Assembly: GCF_023518235.1 (NCBI RefSeq)
Contig: NZ_CP090423.1
Location: forward strand, 3,489,001-3,553,000
Origin: Stenotrophomonas maltophilia
Lineage (GTDB): Bacteria; Pseudomonadota; Gammaproteobacteria; Xanthomonadales; Xanthomonadaceae
DNA length: 64,000 bases
Direction: 5' to 3'
Each line of letters opens with the position of its first letter. Position 1 is the first letter of the stretch. The translations under genes and the position numbers were made by a program. Positions 40,209 to 49,174 of this stretch are shown one piece after another. The notes beneath the pieces were generated by a model. It had not been told where the DNA came from, searched no databases, and saw only the letters and a list, made by a program, of their open reading frames with translations.

Positions 40209-41387
40209 ATGCAGCGCATCCGGATTGCCGAGCGTGCCCAGTGGCGGGCACGCGCGGACGAAGCGGGTTTCCGCTTCCACACCATCGACGGCCAGCCGTA
40301 CTGGGATGAAAGCGCGTACTACGCCTTCACCCTGCGCCAGATCGAACAGGACATCGAAGACCCCAGCGCCGAGCTGCACCAGATGGCGCTGGACCTGGTC
40401 GGCGATGTCATCGCCAGCGAACGGCTGATGGACCAGCTGGCGATTCCGTCGCACTACCGCGACTGGATCGCCGACAGCTGGCGTCAGCGCCAGCCGCACC
40501 TGTACGGGCGCCTGGACCTGGCCTACGACGGCACCGGTCCGGCCAAGCTGTACGAGCTGAACTACGACACGCCGACCTCGCTGTTCGAGGCCAGCTTCTT
40601 CCAGTGGCAGTGGTTGGAGGACCAGCGCAACGCCGGCCGCCTGCCGCAGCACGCCGACCAGTTCAACGCCATCCACGAGGCGCTGGTCGAACGCTTTGGC
40701 GAACTGGCCACGCAGCTGCCGCCGCCGCTGTACTTCAGCGCGGTGGGCAGCTCGGACGAGGATCGCGGCACGGTCGACTACCTGCGCGATTGCGCCTCGC
40801 AGGCGGGCCTGCATGGCCAGGCGATCGCCATCGAGGATATCGGCCTGTCCGAGGACGGCCGTTTCACCGCGCTGGACGATTCGGTGATCGGCACGCTGTT
40901 CAAGCTGTACCCGCTGGAAGACCTGATGGCCGAGGAATTCGGCCGCGCGCTGCCTGGTTCGGGCGTACAGCTGCTGGAACCGGCATGGAAGGCGGTGCTG
41001 AGCAACAAGGGCATCCTGCCGCTGCTGTGGCAGCGTAACGTGGGCCACCCGAACCTGCTGGAAGCGCACTTCGACGACGGCAGCACGCTGGCTTCGGGCT
41101 GGGTGCGCAAGCCGCTGTTCTCGCGCGAAGGTGCCAACATCTATATGCACCTGGCCGATGGCAGCACCCAGCGCAGCGACGGTCCGTATGACGGCCCGGC
41201 CATCATCCAGCGTGCGCATCCGCTCACCCGCTTCGAAGGTGGCTACCCGCTGATCGGCAGCTGGGTGATCGGCGACCACGCCTGCGGCATCGGCATCCGC
41301 GAGGACGACAGCGCGATCACCCGCGACAGCGCGCGTTTCGTGCCGCACGCGATCGTGGACGAGGCGCCGACGCGGATCTACGTCTGA
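40209..41387 (+). CDS. Glutathionylspermidine synthase family ATP-grasp protein (YgiC/YjfC-like)
   Basis: 392 residues matching the synthetase half of glutathionylspermidine synthase. The pre-ATP-grasp region has GRLDLAYDGTGPAKLYELNYDTPTSLFEAS. Catalytic-region strands EPAWKAVLSNKGILPLLWQ, VRKPLFSREGANI and YPLIGSWVIGDHACGIGIREDD carry the ATP- and Mg-binding residues. No amidase domain is present. E. coli YgiC has not been shown to make glutathionylspermidine, so the substrate is open. ATG 40209 begins the conserved MQRIRI; the upstream extension overlaps the DUF1190 gene. Confidence 0.9.
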   Translation: MQRIRIAERAQWRARADEAGFRFHTIDGQPYWDESAYYAFTLRQIEQDIEDPSAELHQMALDLVGDVIASERLMDQLAIPSHYRDWIADSWRQRQPHLYGRLDLAYDGTGPAKLYELNYDTPTSLFEASFFQWQWLEDQRNAGRLPQHADQFNAIHEALVERFGELATQLPPPLYFSAVGSSDEDRGTVDYLRDCASQAGLHGQAIAIEDIGLSEDGRFTALDDSVIGTLFKLYPLEDLMAEEFGRALPGSGVQLLEPAWKAVLSNKGILPLLWQRNVGHPNLLEAHFDDGSTLASGWVRKPLFSREGANIYMHLADGSTQRSDGPYDGPAIIQRAHPLTRFEGGYPLIGSWVIGDHACGIGIREDDSAITRDSARFVPHAIVDEAPTRIYV

Positions 41388-41401
41388 CGGTGGCAGGGCG
41401 G

Positions 41402-41620
41402 GTAGTGCCGGCCGCTGGCCGGCAACCGTTGTTGGTAGATGCCGACCTTGGTCGGCGCTGTGGGTTTCGTGCCAACCAAGGTTGGCACCTACCAGAGCGA
41501 TGCGTCGGTTGTTGCAGTGGTAGTGCCGGCCGCTGGCCGGCAACCGTTGTTGGTAGATGCCGACCTTGGTCGGCGCTGTGGGTTTCGTGCCAACCAAGGT
41601 TGGCACCTACCAGAGTGATC
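41402..41620. repeat. Tandemly duplicated GTAG REP cluster
   Basis: A unit of about 118 bp, comprising a GCCGGCCGCTGGCCGGC palindrome, a GCCGACCTTGGTCGGC palindrome and an inverted GCCAACCAAGGTTGGC copy ending CTACC, occurs twice in direct order at 41402 and 41520, nearly identical. It lies between convergent genes. Confidence 0.85.
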
Positions 41621-41627
41621 GTTGGTA

Positions 41628-42926
41628 TCAGAGCAACCCTTCGCGCTTCACCGCCAGGTAGCGCTCCACCAGCGCACCGGGCAGGGCGTCGGCGGTCACG
41701 TCCAGCACCATCACCTTCTCGCCGCGCAGCGCCTCGTGCGCCTTCGCGCGCTGTTGCAGATACAGGGCGGCGGCACCGGCGCGCGCGGCTTCCTCCAGCG
41801 TCTGCACCTCACCCTCCAGCGCGCCGTCCAGCTCGCGCTCGCGCAGGCTGGCCACGCACACCAGGTGGCGTCGCTGCAGCAGGCGCACGGCCGCCAGCAG
41901 GTCTTCGATGTCCTCGTCGCGCACGTTGCTGACCAGCATCACCAGCGCGCGCCGGCGCTGGCGCAGCGACACTTCGGTGGCCGCCGCCAGGTAGTCGGTG
42001 GCCACCGCGCGCGGTTGCAGGTCATAGCTGGCGCGCAGCAGATGCTCCACCGTGCCCATGCCACGCTGCGGCGCCACCCAGCGGCGCTCGCCGCCGGCGG
42101 CGAACAGGCCGGCCGCATCACCCTGGCGCAGCGCCAGGTACGCCACCACCAGCGAGGCGTTCAACGCATGGTCGAAGTGGGACAGTCCACCTTCGCTGGC
42201 CAGCATGCGCCGCCCGCTGTCGAGCATCAGCAGCAGCTGCTGGTTCTTTTCGTCCTGGTACTCGCGCGAGATCAGCTTGCGCGCCCGCGCGGTGGCCTTC
42301 CAGTCGAGCTGGCGCAGGCTGTCGCCCACCCGGTACTCGCGCATCTGATGGAAGTCGGTGCCTTCACCACGGCGACGCTTCACGTGCGCACCGACCAGCC
42401 GCGAGGCCTGGTCGGCACTGAACAACGCAAAGCGGGTGAGCGGCACGAAGTTTGGGTACACGCGCACGTCCAGCGTCGGCGGCAGGGTGCGTTGCTGCCA
42501 CCACAGGCGCCATGGCGAGCGCATGCGCACGTGCACGCCTTCGAAGCGGAAGCGCCCACGCTGCAGCGGCTGCAGGTGGTAATGCAGGGTGGAGGCGGTG
42601 CCGGCCTGCAACCGCACGCGCTGCGGCAGCGATTCCAGCGGCCAGCCGCCCGGCACCAGGTCGAACACCTGCACGGTCATCGCCTGCGCTGCCTGCAGGC
42701 GCAGCGCGGCCTCACGGCGAACGCCCAGCGCCAGCGCCTCGGGCAGTTCGCGCTGCACCTGCGGCGATGGGCGCCGCCATTGCCGCCACAGGTCCAGCAC
42801 CGCCAGCGTGGCCACCACCAGCGCGGCCAGTACCCAGCTCCAAGACGGCAGCCATCCGCCCACGACCAGGCCGCCCAGTGCAGCCCAGCCCAGCAACAGC
42901 GCCAGCAGCAGCGGGGCCGGCCTCAT
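41628..42926 (-). CDS. DUF58 domain protein, last gene of the MoxR operon
   Basis: 432 residues. Two N-terminal hydrophobic helices (LLLALLLGWAALGGLVVGGW, VLAALVVATLAVL) anchor it. The DUF58 core GEGTDFHQMREYRVGDSLRQLDWKATARARKLISREYQDE leads into a vWA-like fold, LLLMLDSGRRM, whose metal site is incomplete relative to DxSxS. DUF58 proteins partner MoxR ATPases in protein maturation or envelope-stress roles. The start overlaps the MoxR stop by 4 bp. Confidence 0.9.
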   Translation of the reverse strand: MRPAPLLLALLLGWAALGGLVVGGWLPSWSWVLAALVVATLAVLDLWRQWRRPSPQVQRELPEALALGVRREAALRLQAAQAMTVQVFDLVPGGWPLESLPQRVRLQAGTASTLHYHLQPLQRGRFRFEGVHVRMRSPWRLWWQQRTLPPTLDVRVYPNFVPLTRFALFSADQASRLVGAHVKRRRGEGTDFHQMREYRVGDSLRQLDWKATARARKLISREYQDEKNQQLLLMLDSGRRMLASEGGLSHFDHALNASLVVAYLALRQGDAAGLFAAGGERRWVAPQRGMGTVEHLLRASYDLQPRAVATDYLAAATEVSLRQRRRALVMLVSNVRDEDIEDLLAAVRLLQRRHLVCVASLRERELDGALEGEVQTLEEAARAGAAALYLQQRAKAHEALRGEKVMVLDVTADALPGALVERYLAVKREGLL

Positions 42927-43909
42927 CGGCGCGGTGCTTCCACCTTGGCCAGCAGCGCGCCCAGCACGTCGTCGGCATCCTGCCCTTCGATCTGCAGTTC
43001 CGGTGCCAGCGCGATACGGTGGCGCAGCGCCGGGCGTGCAATGTCGCGTACGTCGTCCGGGGTGACGAAGTCACGACCGGCCAGCACGGCCTGCGCCCGC
43101 GATGCGCGCACCAGCGCGATGCTGCCGCGCGGGCCAGCGCCCACCGCGATGCCTGGCCACTGCCGGGTGGCGGCGACAATCCGCACTGCGTAGTCGATCA
43201 CTTCGTCATCGATGCTGATCGCCGCGGTGGCACGCTGCAGTTCCAGCAGCTCGCCGGCTCCGAGCACTCGCGGCACCTGGCTCAGATCGAAATCGCTGGC
43301 GGCGCGGCCACGAGTGATCGCGGCCACCATGCGCTTCTCGTCCTCCAGCTGCGGGTAGTCGATCAGCACCTTCAACAGGAAGCGATCCAGCTGTGCTTCC
43401 GGCAGCGGGTAGGTGCCTTCCTGCTCAAGCGGATTCTGCGTGGCCAGCGCCATGAACGGCGGTGCCAGGGTGAAGGCCTTGCCTTCGATGGTCACCTGGC
43501 CTTCCTGCATCACTTCCAGCAGTGCCGACTGGGTCTTGGCCGGTGCGCGGTTGATCTCGTCGGCCAGCAGCAGATGGGTGAACACCGGCCCGCGGCGGAT
43601 CTTGAAGCTCTCGCTCTTCGGGTCGTACACGGCGTGGCCGCTGACGTCGCTGGGCATCAGGTCCGGGGTGAACTGGACGCGGCCGTAGTCCAGCTCCAGC
43701 GCCTGGGCCAATGCCCGCACCAGCAGGGTCTTGCCCAACCCGGGCACACCCTCGATCAGCACATGGCCACCGGCCAGCAGGGCCACCAGGATCTGGTCCA
43801 GCACGTCGGCCTGGCCGATGAAGGCATGGCCGACGGCCTTGCGGATGGCATCGACGCGCTCGATCAGGCGGGCGTGGGCCGCTGCCGGCAGTTCGGGAAC
43901 TTCGGTCAT
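42923..43909 (-). CDS. MoxR family AAA+ ATPase
   Basis: 328 residues. Walker A GVPGLGKT (54-61), Walker B LLADEINRAPAKTQSALLEVMQEGQVTIEG and sensor 1 ATQNPLEQEGTYPLPEAQLDRF are followed by the helical lid with GPRGSIALVRASRAQAVLAGRDFVTPDDV. MoxR ATPases are thought to act as chaperones that mature partner complexes, often with vWA/DUF58 proteins as here. It is cytosolic. It overlaps DUF58 and DUF4350 genes by 4 bp on each side, so strict stoichiometry within the operon is likely. Confidence 0.93.
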   Translation of the reverse strand: MTEVPELPAAAHARLIERVDAIRKAVGHAFIGQADVLDQILVALLAGGHVLIEGVPGLGKTLLVRALAQALELDYGRVQFTPDLMPSDVSGHAVYDPKSESFKIRRGPVFTHLLLADEINRAPAKTQSALLEVMQEGQVTIEGKAFTLAPPFMALATQNPLEQEGTYPLPEAQLDRFLLKVLIDYPQLEDEKRMVAAITRGRAASDFDLSQVPRVLGAGELLELQRATAAISIDDEVIDYAVRIVAATRQWPGIAVGAGPRGSIALVRASRAQAVLAGRDFVTPDDVRDIARPALRHRIALAPELQIEGQDADDVLGALLAKVEAPRR

Positions 43910-45090
43910 AGCAGGGATCTCATCTGGAGCAGCAAGCGGATGCGCTCGCGCAGGGCGGAGGAATCATGCGGTGGTGGCGGGGTCAGTGCGCTGGCAACGC
44001 GGCTGCGCGGCCAGGCCAGCAGTTCGGCGATGGCCTGTTCGCGCGGTGCGCCCTCCAGTGCGGCGGCGACCGGTGCGCGCAGGCGCAGGCGATGCAGGAA
44101 CAAGGCGTGCACGGCGTCGTACAGACGCGCACCCTGGCCGAAACGCAGCAGCAGTTCACCGCTGGCGCGCACGTGTTCCAGCAGCGAGCGGCGCTCCAGC
44201 ACCGGCGATGGCAACAGGCTGCCGAAGCGTTGCGAGCGGCCCCACAGCCAGCCCAGGATGGCCAGCAGCAGCGGTGCCCACAGCGGCCAGCCCTGATAGA
44301 ACACGCGTGCCCACAGTGACGGCGGGCGGCTGGCATAGACCAGCCAGACGCTGCCTTTGCCGTAGTTCGGATCAAGCAGGTAACGGGTCAGGTCGCGGTG
44401 CGCACGATCGTGCAGTCCGTCGCTGGCGTTGCCGGCGGCGGCCGCCAGGCGCGCAGCAGGCGAATCCACCTCGCCGCGCATGAATGCCATGTCGGCCAGC
44501 ACGCTCACCCGGCCCTGGCCATGGCGCAGGCGTGCGAACACCAGGTCGTGATCGCTGCCCCAGCGACGCTCGGCCTGCGCGCTGGCGGCAAAGCCCAGGG
44601 TGAAGCGCCGGCCTGTGCAGAATTCCACGTGGCCGGGATCATCCTGCACATGAAACGGCTGGCACTCGCTGCGCTGGAACAGGCTGTCCACGCCCAGCTG
44701 GTCCAGCAAGGGGCCCTGCGTGCTGCCGGCGTCATCTTCGGCCGGCGGTGGGGTGCGCACCAGCAGATGACCTCCTCGCCCGGCCCAGGCCAACAGCGCA
44801 CGCGCCACCGGTGCGGGCAGTTCGCTGCTGTCCTGCAGCAGCACCACCGTGTCGTGCCGGCCCAGTGCCATCTGCTGCAGCTCCAGCCGGGGCCGTGCAT
44901 GCACCTCGATACCGTCGGCGCGCAGCGCCTGGCCGAGCACATACAGCGGGTTGTAGGCGGCCTCGCCCTGCGCGGGCAGGGTGATGGTCTCGGTCACGCG
45001 CTCGTGCGTGCGCAGGTAGAGGATGGTCAGCGGTATGCCAAGCAGCACCAGCACACCCAGCAACAACGACCAGAACAGGCGCGGGCTCAT
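43906..45090 (-). CDS. DUF4350 domain membrane protein of the MoxR operon
   Basis: 394 residues. One N-terminal helix (LFWSLLLGVLVLLGIPLTILYL) is followed by an extracytoplasmic GATase-like DUF4350 domain: ETITLPAQGEAAYNPLYVLGQALRADGIEV, HDTVVLLQDSS and WAGRGGHLLVRTPPP. A second helix, LWAPLLLAILGWLWGRS, precedes a cytosolic helical tail (LERRSLLEHVRASGELLLRFG). The start at 45090 overlaps DUF4129 by 4 bp. The function of DUF4350 is unknown. The domain resembles ABC-associated GldG-like regions. Confidence 0.85.
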   Translation of the reverse strand: MSPRLFWSLLLGVLVLLGIPLTILYLRTHERVTETITLPAQGEAAYNPLYVLGQALRADGIEVHARPRLELQQMALGRHDTVVLLQDSSELPAPVARALLAWAGRGGHLLVRTPPPAEDDAGSTQGPLLDQLGVDSLFQRSECQPFHVQDDPGHVEFCTGRRFTLGFAASAQAERRWGSDHDLVFARLRHGQGRVSVLADMAFMRGEVDSPAARLAAAAGNASDGLHDRAHRDLTRYLLDPNYGKGSVWLVYASRPPSLWARVFYQGWPLWAPLLLAILGWLWGRSQRFGSLLPSPVLERRSLLEHVRASGELLLRFGQGARLYDAVHALFLHRLRLRAPVAAALEGAPREQAIAELLAWPRSRVASALTPPPPHDSSALRERIRLLLQMRSLL

Positions 45091-46703
45091 GCCTGCCACC
45101 GGTATTGCTGGCGCAGCGTTGCGGCCAGCGCATCGAAGTCGCTGCGGTTGGGCAGGCGGCCACCATAGGCGGCGTACTGCCACATGCGCACGATGCGCGC
45201 GAACAGGTCACGGTCGGCAGCCTCGGGCATGCGCCGCGATGCGCGCAGGCACTGCGCTTCGGTGGCGCCGGGGGGCAGGGCGATGCCGCTGCGCTCACCC
45301 ACGGTACGCACGCTGGCGCGGTACAACAGGGCCAACGCCTGCCGCGGCCGCCCCTGGTCCCACAGCAGGCCGGCCTGGGTGGCCACATCCGGTGGCAGCA
45401 CGGCCGGCAGTTCCAGGTGATCTTCCACCACTTCTGGCGCGGCAACGACCTTGCGCCGGCCACTGCCACGCAGCCACGGCAGCCACACCCGGGCGGTCAG
45501 CAGCAGCACCAGCAACAGCACGCCCAGCAGACCCCACAGGCCCCACTCGGCCAGGCGCGCCAGCCAGGCGATGCCGCTGCTGCGGGCCTTGCGCTCACCG
45601 GTGTTGCGGCTGTCGCGCTGCAGCGCCTTGTCGTCCTTTTTCTTTTCCTCGGCCTGCTCGATCGGTTTCCAGTGTGTGACCTGGCGCGTCGGGCGCTGCA
45701 GTGGATCTTCATAGGCGCGGCTCACCGCCTGGCGGAACCCTGCGGTATCCACCGGTGCGGTGCCAAAGATGGTCGCCGGGGCGTTGGCCGGGTCATTGTC
45801 GGCCGTGGCGGCTTCCTCGTCCGGCGTGTCGTCCAGGCCCGTCTCGCTGGCCTCTTCTGCGCTCTGCGCTGCGTTCTGCGCGTGCACCGGCCCGACCGCC
45901 AGTGGCAGTGCCAGGCACAGCAGCAGGGCCAGCGTCGGGGCGACCGGCAGCAGGCGCCCACGCAGGCGGCGCAGCGCGATCTCCACGTCCCAGGCTTCCA
46001 TCTGCGTGCGCCGGTTCAGATACAGGCCGAAGCCGGCACCGACGAAGAACGGGCCGATCAGCACCGAGGCCAGCCAGCACACCAGGTTGAAACCGAAGCG
46101 TGCCCAGGCCGGCGTGTCCTTGCCGATCACGTCCCACGCCGCGCGCCAGGATTCGGACATCAGCTCCAGCGGCATGAACATGAACACCGCGCCGATCGCG
46201 CCGGACACCAACACCGCTTCGAACACCATGCACAGCACCGTCAGCGCCGTCGCGGCGCCGGCCGCACCGGCGGCCACCGCGCGGCGGCGGGGGCCACGCT
46301 GGTTCGGCGCATTGCCTTCCAGCAGGTTCACCGGCAGGCACAGGCTGCGCAGCACACTGAAGCGGCGCCAGCCGAGGTAACCCCAGAATCCGCTGTGGCC
46401 CCAGCTGTGTTGCGCGCGCAGGGCGCCCACCGCCGTCACCGGTTCGCCGAAGATGCCGCGCGACAGCACGTACAGGGGCGCGCGCTCGAACAGCGGCTTG
46501 CACCACCACATGGCCAGCCACGCCCAGCCGAAGGCATCCAGCCACCAACCCACTGCATTGAAGATCACGAACAGCGGTGCACTGGCCAGCAGCCAGCTGC
46601 CCCATACCGCGCGGGCATGGCGGCGGGCCAGGGCGCTGCCCAGCTCCATCGCCTCCCAGCCGCTGCGTGCACGCAGCACTACGTCCAGGCGGTCAATCCG
46701 CAT
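45087..46703 (-). CDS. DUF4129 domain multi-helix membrane protein of the MoxR operon
   Basis: 538 residues with about six hydrophobic helices in the first 290, a low-complexity acidic stretch (QNAAQSAEEASETGLDDTPDEEAATADND), one further helix (WGLWGLLGVLLLVLLLTARVWLPWL) and a C-terminal DUF4129 domain. The latter has DQGRPRQALALLYRASVRTV and RIVRMWQYAAYGGRLPNRSDFDALA. DUF4129 is often fused to transglutaminase-like domains; none is present here. ATG 46703 overlaps the SpoIIM gene by 11 bp and was chosen over 46799. Confidence 0.85.
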   Translation of the reverse strand: MRIDRLDVVLRARSGWEAMELGSALARRHARAVWGSWLLASAPLFVIFNAVGWWLDAFGWAWLAMWWCKPLFERAPLYVLSRGIFGEPVTAVGALRAQHSWGHSGFWGYLGWRRFSVLRSLCLPVNLLEGNAPNQRGPRRRAVAAGAAGAATALTVLCMVFEAVLVSGAIGAVFMFMPLELMSESWRAAWDVIGKDTPAWARFGFNLVCWLASVLIGPFFVGAGFGLYLNRRTQMEAWDVEIALRRLRGRLLPVAPTLALLLCLALPLAVGPVHAQNAAQSAEEASETGLDDTPDEEAATADNDPANAPATIFGTAPVDTAGFRQAVSRAYEDPLQRPTRQVTHWKPIEQAEEKKKDDKALQRDSRNTGERKARSSGIAWLARLAEWGLWGLLGVLLLVLLLTARVWLPWLRGSGRRKVVAAPEVVEDHLELPAVLPPDVATQAGLLWDQGRPRQALALLYRASVRTVGERSGIALPPGATEAQCLRASRRMPEAADRDLFARIVRMWQYAAYGGRLPNRSDFDALAATLRQQYRWQA

Positions 46704-47685
46704 CGCCGCCTCCGCGCCCGCCACGCCACAGCCAGAGCAGCACGCCGGCCCACAACACGCCGGCCACGCTGAACTTGCCCCATGCCGGTACTTCGGCAAT
46801 CGACGACCAGAACGCCTCGATGAACGCCGCCACCAGCAGCATGAAGGCCACGCCCAGGCACAGCCGCGCGCCGATGCGTCCGCCTTCGACCAGCGCGTCC
46901 AGGCGGCTGCGCCGGCCCGGCGCCAGCAGCTTCATGCCCAGCTGCAGGCCGGCGCCACCGGCAATCACGATGGCGGTGAGTTCGAAGGCAGCGTGGCCAA
47001 CCACGAAGCGCCAGAACGGGTCGCCGTGGCCGATGTGCTGCAGGTGACCGGCCACCGAACCGAAGATCACGCCGTTGAACAGCAGCACCAGCAGCGTGCC
47101 CAGCCCGGCCAGCAGGCCGCTGGCAAAGGTGCGCAGGGCGATGCTGATGTTGTTCATGATGTAGTGGCCGAACATCATCCAGTCGGTGCCGCTGTCGCGG
47201 CCCAGGCGCTCGGCGGCCGGGTCGTACATGCGCTCCATCTCGGCGATCTGGCGGTTGTCCATCAGCTGATGGATCAGGTCCGGGTAGAGCTGCACCAGCA
47301 CGAAGCAGGCCACGGTCGGCAGCGCGAACATCACCAGTGCCACGCCCATGCTGCGCGCCTGGCTGCGCACCAGCTGCGGGAAGCCGCCGACCAGGAATTC
47401 CAGTGCCGCACGCCAGCGCGTGGGCGGCGTGCGGTACAGCGCGCTGTGCCCGTGCTGCATCAGCTGCTGCAGGCGCTGTACCAGCTGCGGGCTGTAGCCA
47501 CGCTCGCGGGCCAGGGCCAACTGTTGGCACAGGCGCCGGTAACGTTGCGGGAAGGCGGTATCGTCCAGGGCCAGTTCACTGGCCTGGCGGCGCCGGCGGC
47601 GCGACACATCTGCGCGCAGCCGCAGCCATTGCTCCAGGTCCTGCCATTCCTGCTGGTAACGGGCGACGAACTGCTCCTGCTTCAT
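46693..47685 (-). CDS. Stage II sporulation protein M-like membrane protein
   Basis: 330 residues of the SpoIIM superfamily. A soluble helical N-terminus (VARYQQEWQDLEQWLRLRADVSRRRRRQ) precedes several helices: GVALVMFALPTVACFVLVQL, LLAGLGTLLVLLFNGVIFGSVAGHL and FELTAIVIAGGAGLQLG, whose HAAFELTAI is a family signature. In spore formers SpoIIM belongs to the DMP engulfment complex. In non-sporulating bacteria, as here, it accompanies MoxR/RDD genes, with unknown function. It overlaps RDD by 4 bp. Confidence 0.88.
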   Translation of the reverse strand: MKQEQFVARYQQEWQDLEQWLRLRADVSRRRRRQASELALDDTAFPQRYRRLCQQLALARERGYSPQLVQRLQQLMQHGHSALYRTPPTRWRAALEFLVGGFPQLVRSQARSMGVALVMFALPTVACFVLVQLYPDLIHQLMDNRQIAEMERMYDPAAERLGRDSGTDWMMFGHYIMNNISIALRTFASGLLAGLGTLLVLLFNGVIFGSVAGHLQHIGHGDPFWRFVVGHAAFELTAIVIAGGAGLQLGMKLLAPGRRSRLDALVEGGRIGARLCLGVAFMLLVAAFIEAFWSSIAEVPAWGKFSVAGVLWAGVLLWLWRGGRGGGDAD

Positions 47686-48371
47686 CGCCGCCCCAACAGC
47701 CAGTTGGCCATTGCATACAGGCGCAGCACGCCCACCTGGCCGTGGGTACCGGTGAGGGGTTCGGCAATGCCGGCCAGCTCCTGCTGGCGTGCCGGCGACA
47801 GCCGCGGCGCGCGCTCGGCGAAGGCCAGCACCGCGGCCTGTTCCTCCGGCCGCAGCGGCTGCGGCGGTACCAGCACGCTGTCGATGGTCGGGGGTGGCGG
47901 CAGGTACAGCGCCGGCGCGTGCACCACCACGGTGCCGGCCACCAGGTCGCCGAGGCGCCGGCCATGCGCGTCGAACAGGCTGCTGACCAGGCCCAGTGCG
48001 TAGCCGAACGGCAGCATGTCCACGGTGCGCAGAAGGTTACGGGTGATCGCCGCCATCCAGCCCACCGGCGCGCCATCGCGGGCGAGCACGCGCAGGCCCA
48101 GTGCGCGCTTGCCCAGGGTGCGGCCCCACAGCGCCTCGCAGATGATCGGGTAGAGCCAATAGACCAGGAACATCAGCGCCAGGTAGAGCCCGGAGCCGAA
48201 CTCGTCCAGCAGCGCGAGCGGAAACGACATCACCACCAGCACGGCGAAGCGTATGCCGAGGTCGACCAGCCAGGCCATCGCCCGCGGCACCGGGCCGGCG
48301 GCCGGCAGCTGCAGCGGTACACCCTCCGGCGTCACCACCTCGCGGTAGGTGTCGAGCATCGGGGCGGCCAT
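47682..48371 (-). CDS. RDD family membrane protein, first gene of the MoxR operon
   Basis: 229 residues. The RDD domain opens PAAGPVPRAMAWLVDLGIRFAVLVVMSFPLA (with the conserved R...D) and has YWLYPIICEALWGRTLGKRALGLRVLARDGAPVGWMAAITRNLLRTVDML, the most diagnostic stretch. A cytosolic tail of about 90 residues has RPEEQAAVLAFAERAPRLSPARQQEL. RDD proteins are putative transporters, some with Na+/H+ activity. It starts the six-gene overlapping run RDD-SpoIIM-DUF4129-DUF4350-MoxR-DUF58. Confidence 0.9.
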   Translation of the reverse strand: MAAPMLDTYREVVTPEGVPLQLPAAGPVPRAMAWLVDLGIRFAVLVVMSFPLALLDEFGSGLYLALMFLVYWLYPIICEALWGRTLGKRALGLRVLARDGAPVGWMAAITRNLLRTVDMLPFGYALGLVSSLFDAHGRRLGDLVAGTVVVHAPALYLPPPPTIDSVLVPPQPLRPEEQAAVLAFAERAPRLSPARQQELAGIAEPLTGTHGQVGVLRLYAMANWLLGRR

Positions 48372-48494
48372 CAGCAGCGTGGCCTGGGGTGTGGGTGCGG
48401 GAGTCCTCTCCGGCAGGCAGCCACGGGCATGGGCGTCTCGACAGGTCCTGGTCGGGCCCAGACTTTAGCAGAGCCGCGTGGCGCTGTTGCCCGC

Positions 48495-49025
48495 TCAGGC
48501 CAGGTACTGGTCCTTCAGCCGCACGTAGTGGTCGGCCGAGTAGTGCAGCGATTCGATCTCCTTGTCGCTGAGCGTGCGTGCCGGACGTGCCGGGTTGCCG
48601 ACCCACAGCTCGCCTTCGCCGACCACCTTGCCCGGGCCGACCACCGCACCGGCACCCACGAACGCATGGCGTTCCACCCGGGCACCGTCGAGGATGCAGG
48701 CGCCCATGCCGATCAGGCTGTAATCACCGATGGTGCAGGCGTGGATGATGCAACCATGGCCGACGGTCACGCCTTCGCCGATCAGGGTCGGGTAGCCGGC
48801 CTTGTTGTACGGGCTGTGGTGGCTGACATGGATGATGGTGCCGTCCTGCACGTTGGTGCGCGCGCCGATGCGCACGTAGTTGACGTCACCGCGGATGACC
48901 GTGCCCGGCCACACCGACACGTCTTCGGCCAGTTCCACGTCACCGATGACCGTGCAGGCCGGATCGATGTACACGCGCTCGCCGAGGATGGGCATCTTGT
49001 CGCGGAAGGGGCGCAGCGGGTTCAT
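48495..49025 (-). CDS. Gamma carbonic anhydrase family protein (YrdA-like)
   Basis: 176 residues forming a left-handed parallel beta-helix trimer typical of hexapeptide-repeat enzymes. The repeats run from PACTVIGDVELAEDVSVWPGTVIRGDVNYVRIG onward. Zinc-ligand histidines are in GTIIHVSHHS and VGHGCIIHACTIGD. The C-terminus has NPARPARTLSDKEIESLHYSADHYV as in YrdA. Catalytic activity in this subgroup is often undetectable, so carbonic anhydrase is a family name here. It lies 123 bp before the RDD gene on the same strand. Confidence 0.92.
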   Translation of the reverse strand: MNPLRPFRDKMPILGERVYIDPACTVIGDVELAEDVSVWPGTVIRGDVNYVRIGARTNVQDGTIIHVSHHSPYNKAGYPTLIGEGVTVGHGCIIHACTIGDYSLIGMGACILDGARVERHAFVGAGAVVGPGKVVGEGELWVGNPARPARTLSDKEIESLHYSADHYVRLKDQYLA

Positions 49026-49079
49026 CGGTGTCTCCGGAAATCAGGTCGTTCGCGACGATGATACGCGGCAGAAGCATCG

Positions 49080-49156
49080 GTAGTGCCGGCCGCTGGCCGG
49101 CAACCCCATGAGCCCGACTGGATTTCCGCGATTGCCGGCCAGCGGCCGGCATTACC
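49080..49156. repeat. Inverted pair of GTAG REPs
   Basis: GTAGTGCCGGCCGCTGGCCG facing TTGCCGGCCAGCGGCCGGCA then TTAC, about 30 bp apart. They lie between the nucleotidyltransferase stop and the carbonic-anhydrase-like gene. Confidence 0.8.
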
Positions 49157-49174
49157 AGAAGCAGGTGCGGCCGC

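Noticed and set aside
41402..41620. Repeat cluster considered as a CRISPR array
   Set aside because: The units are palindromes in alternating orientation with no regular unique spacers, and no cas gene is nearby.
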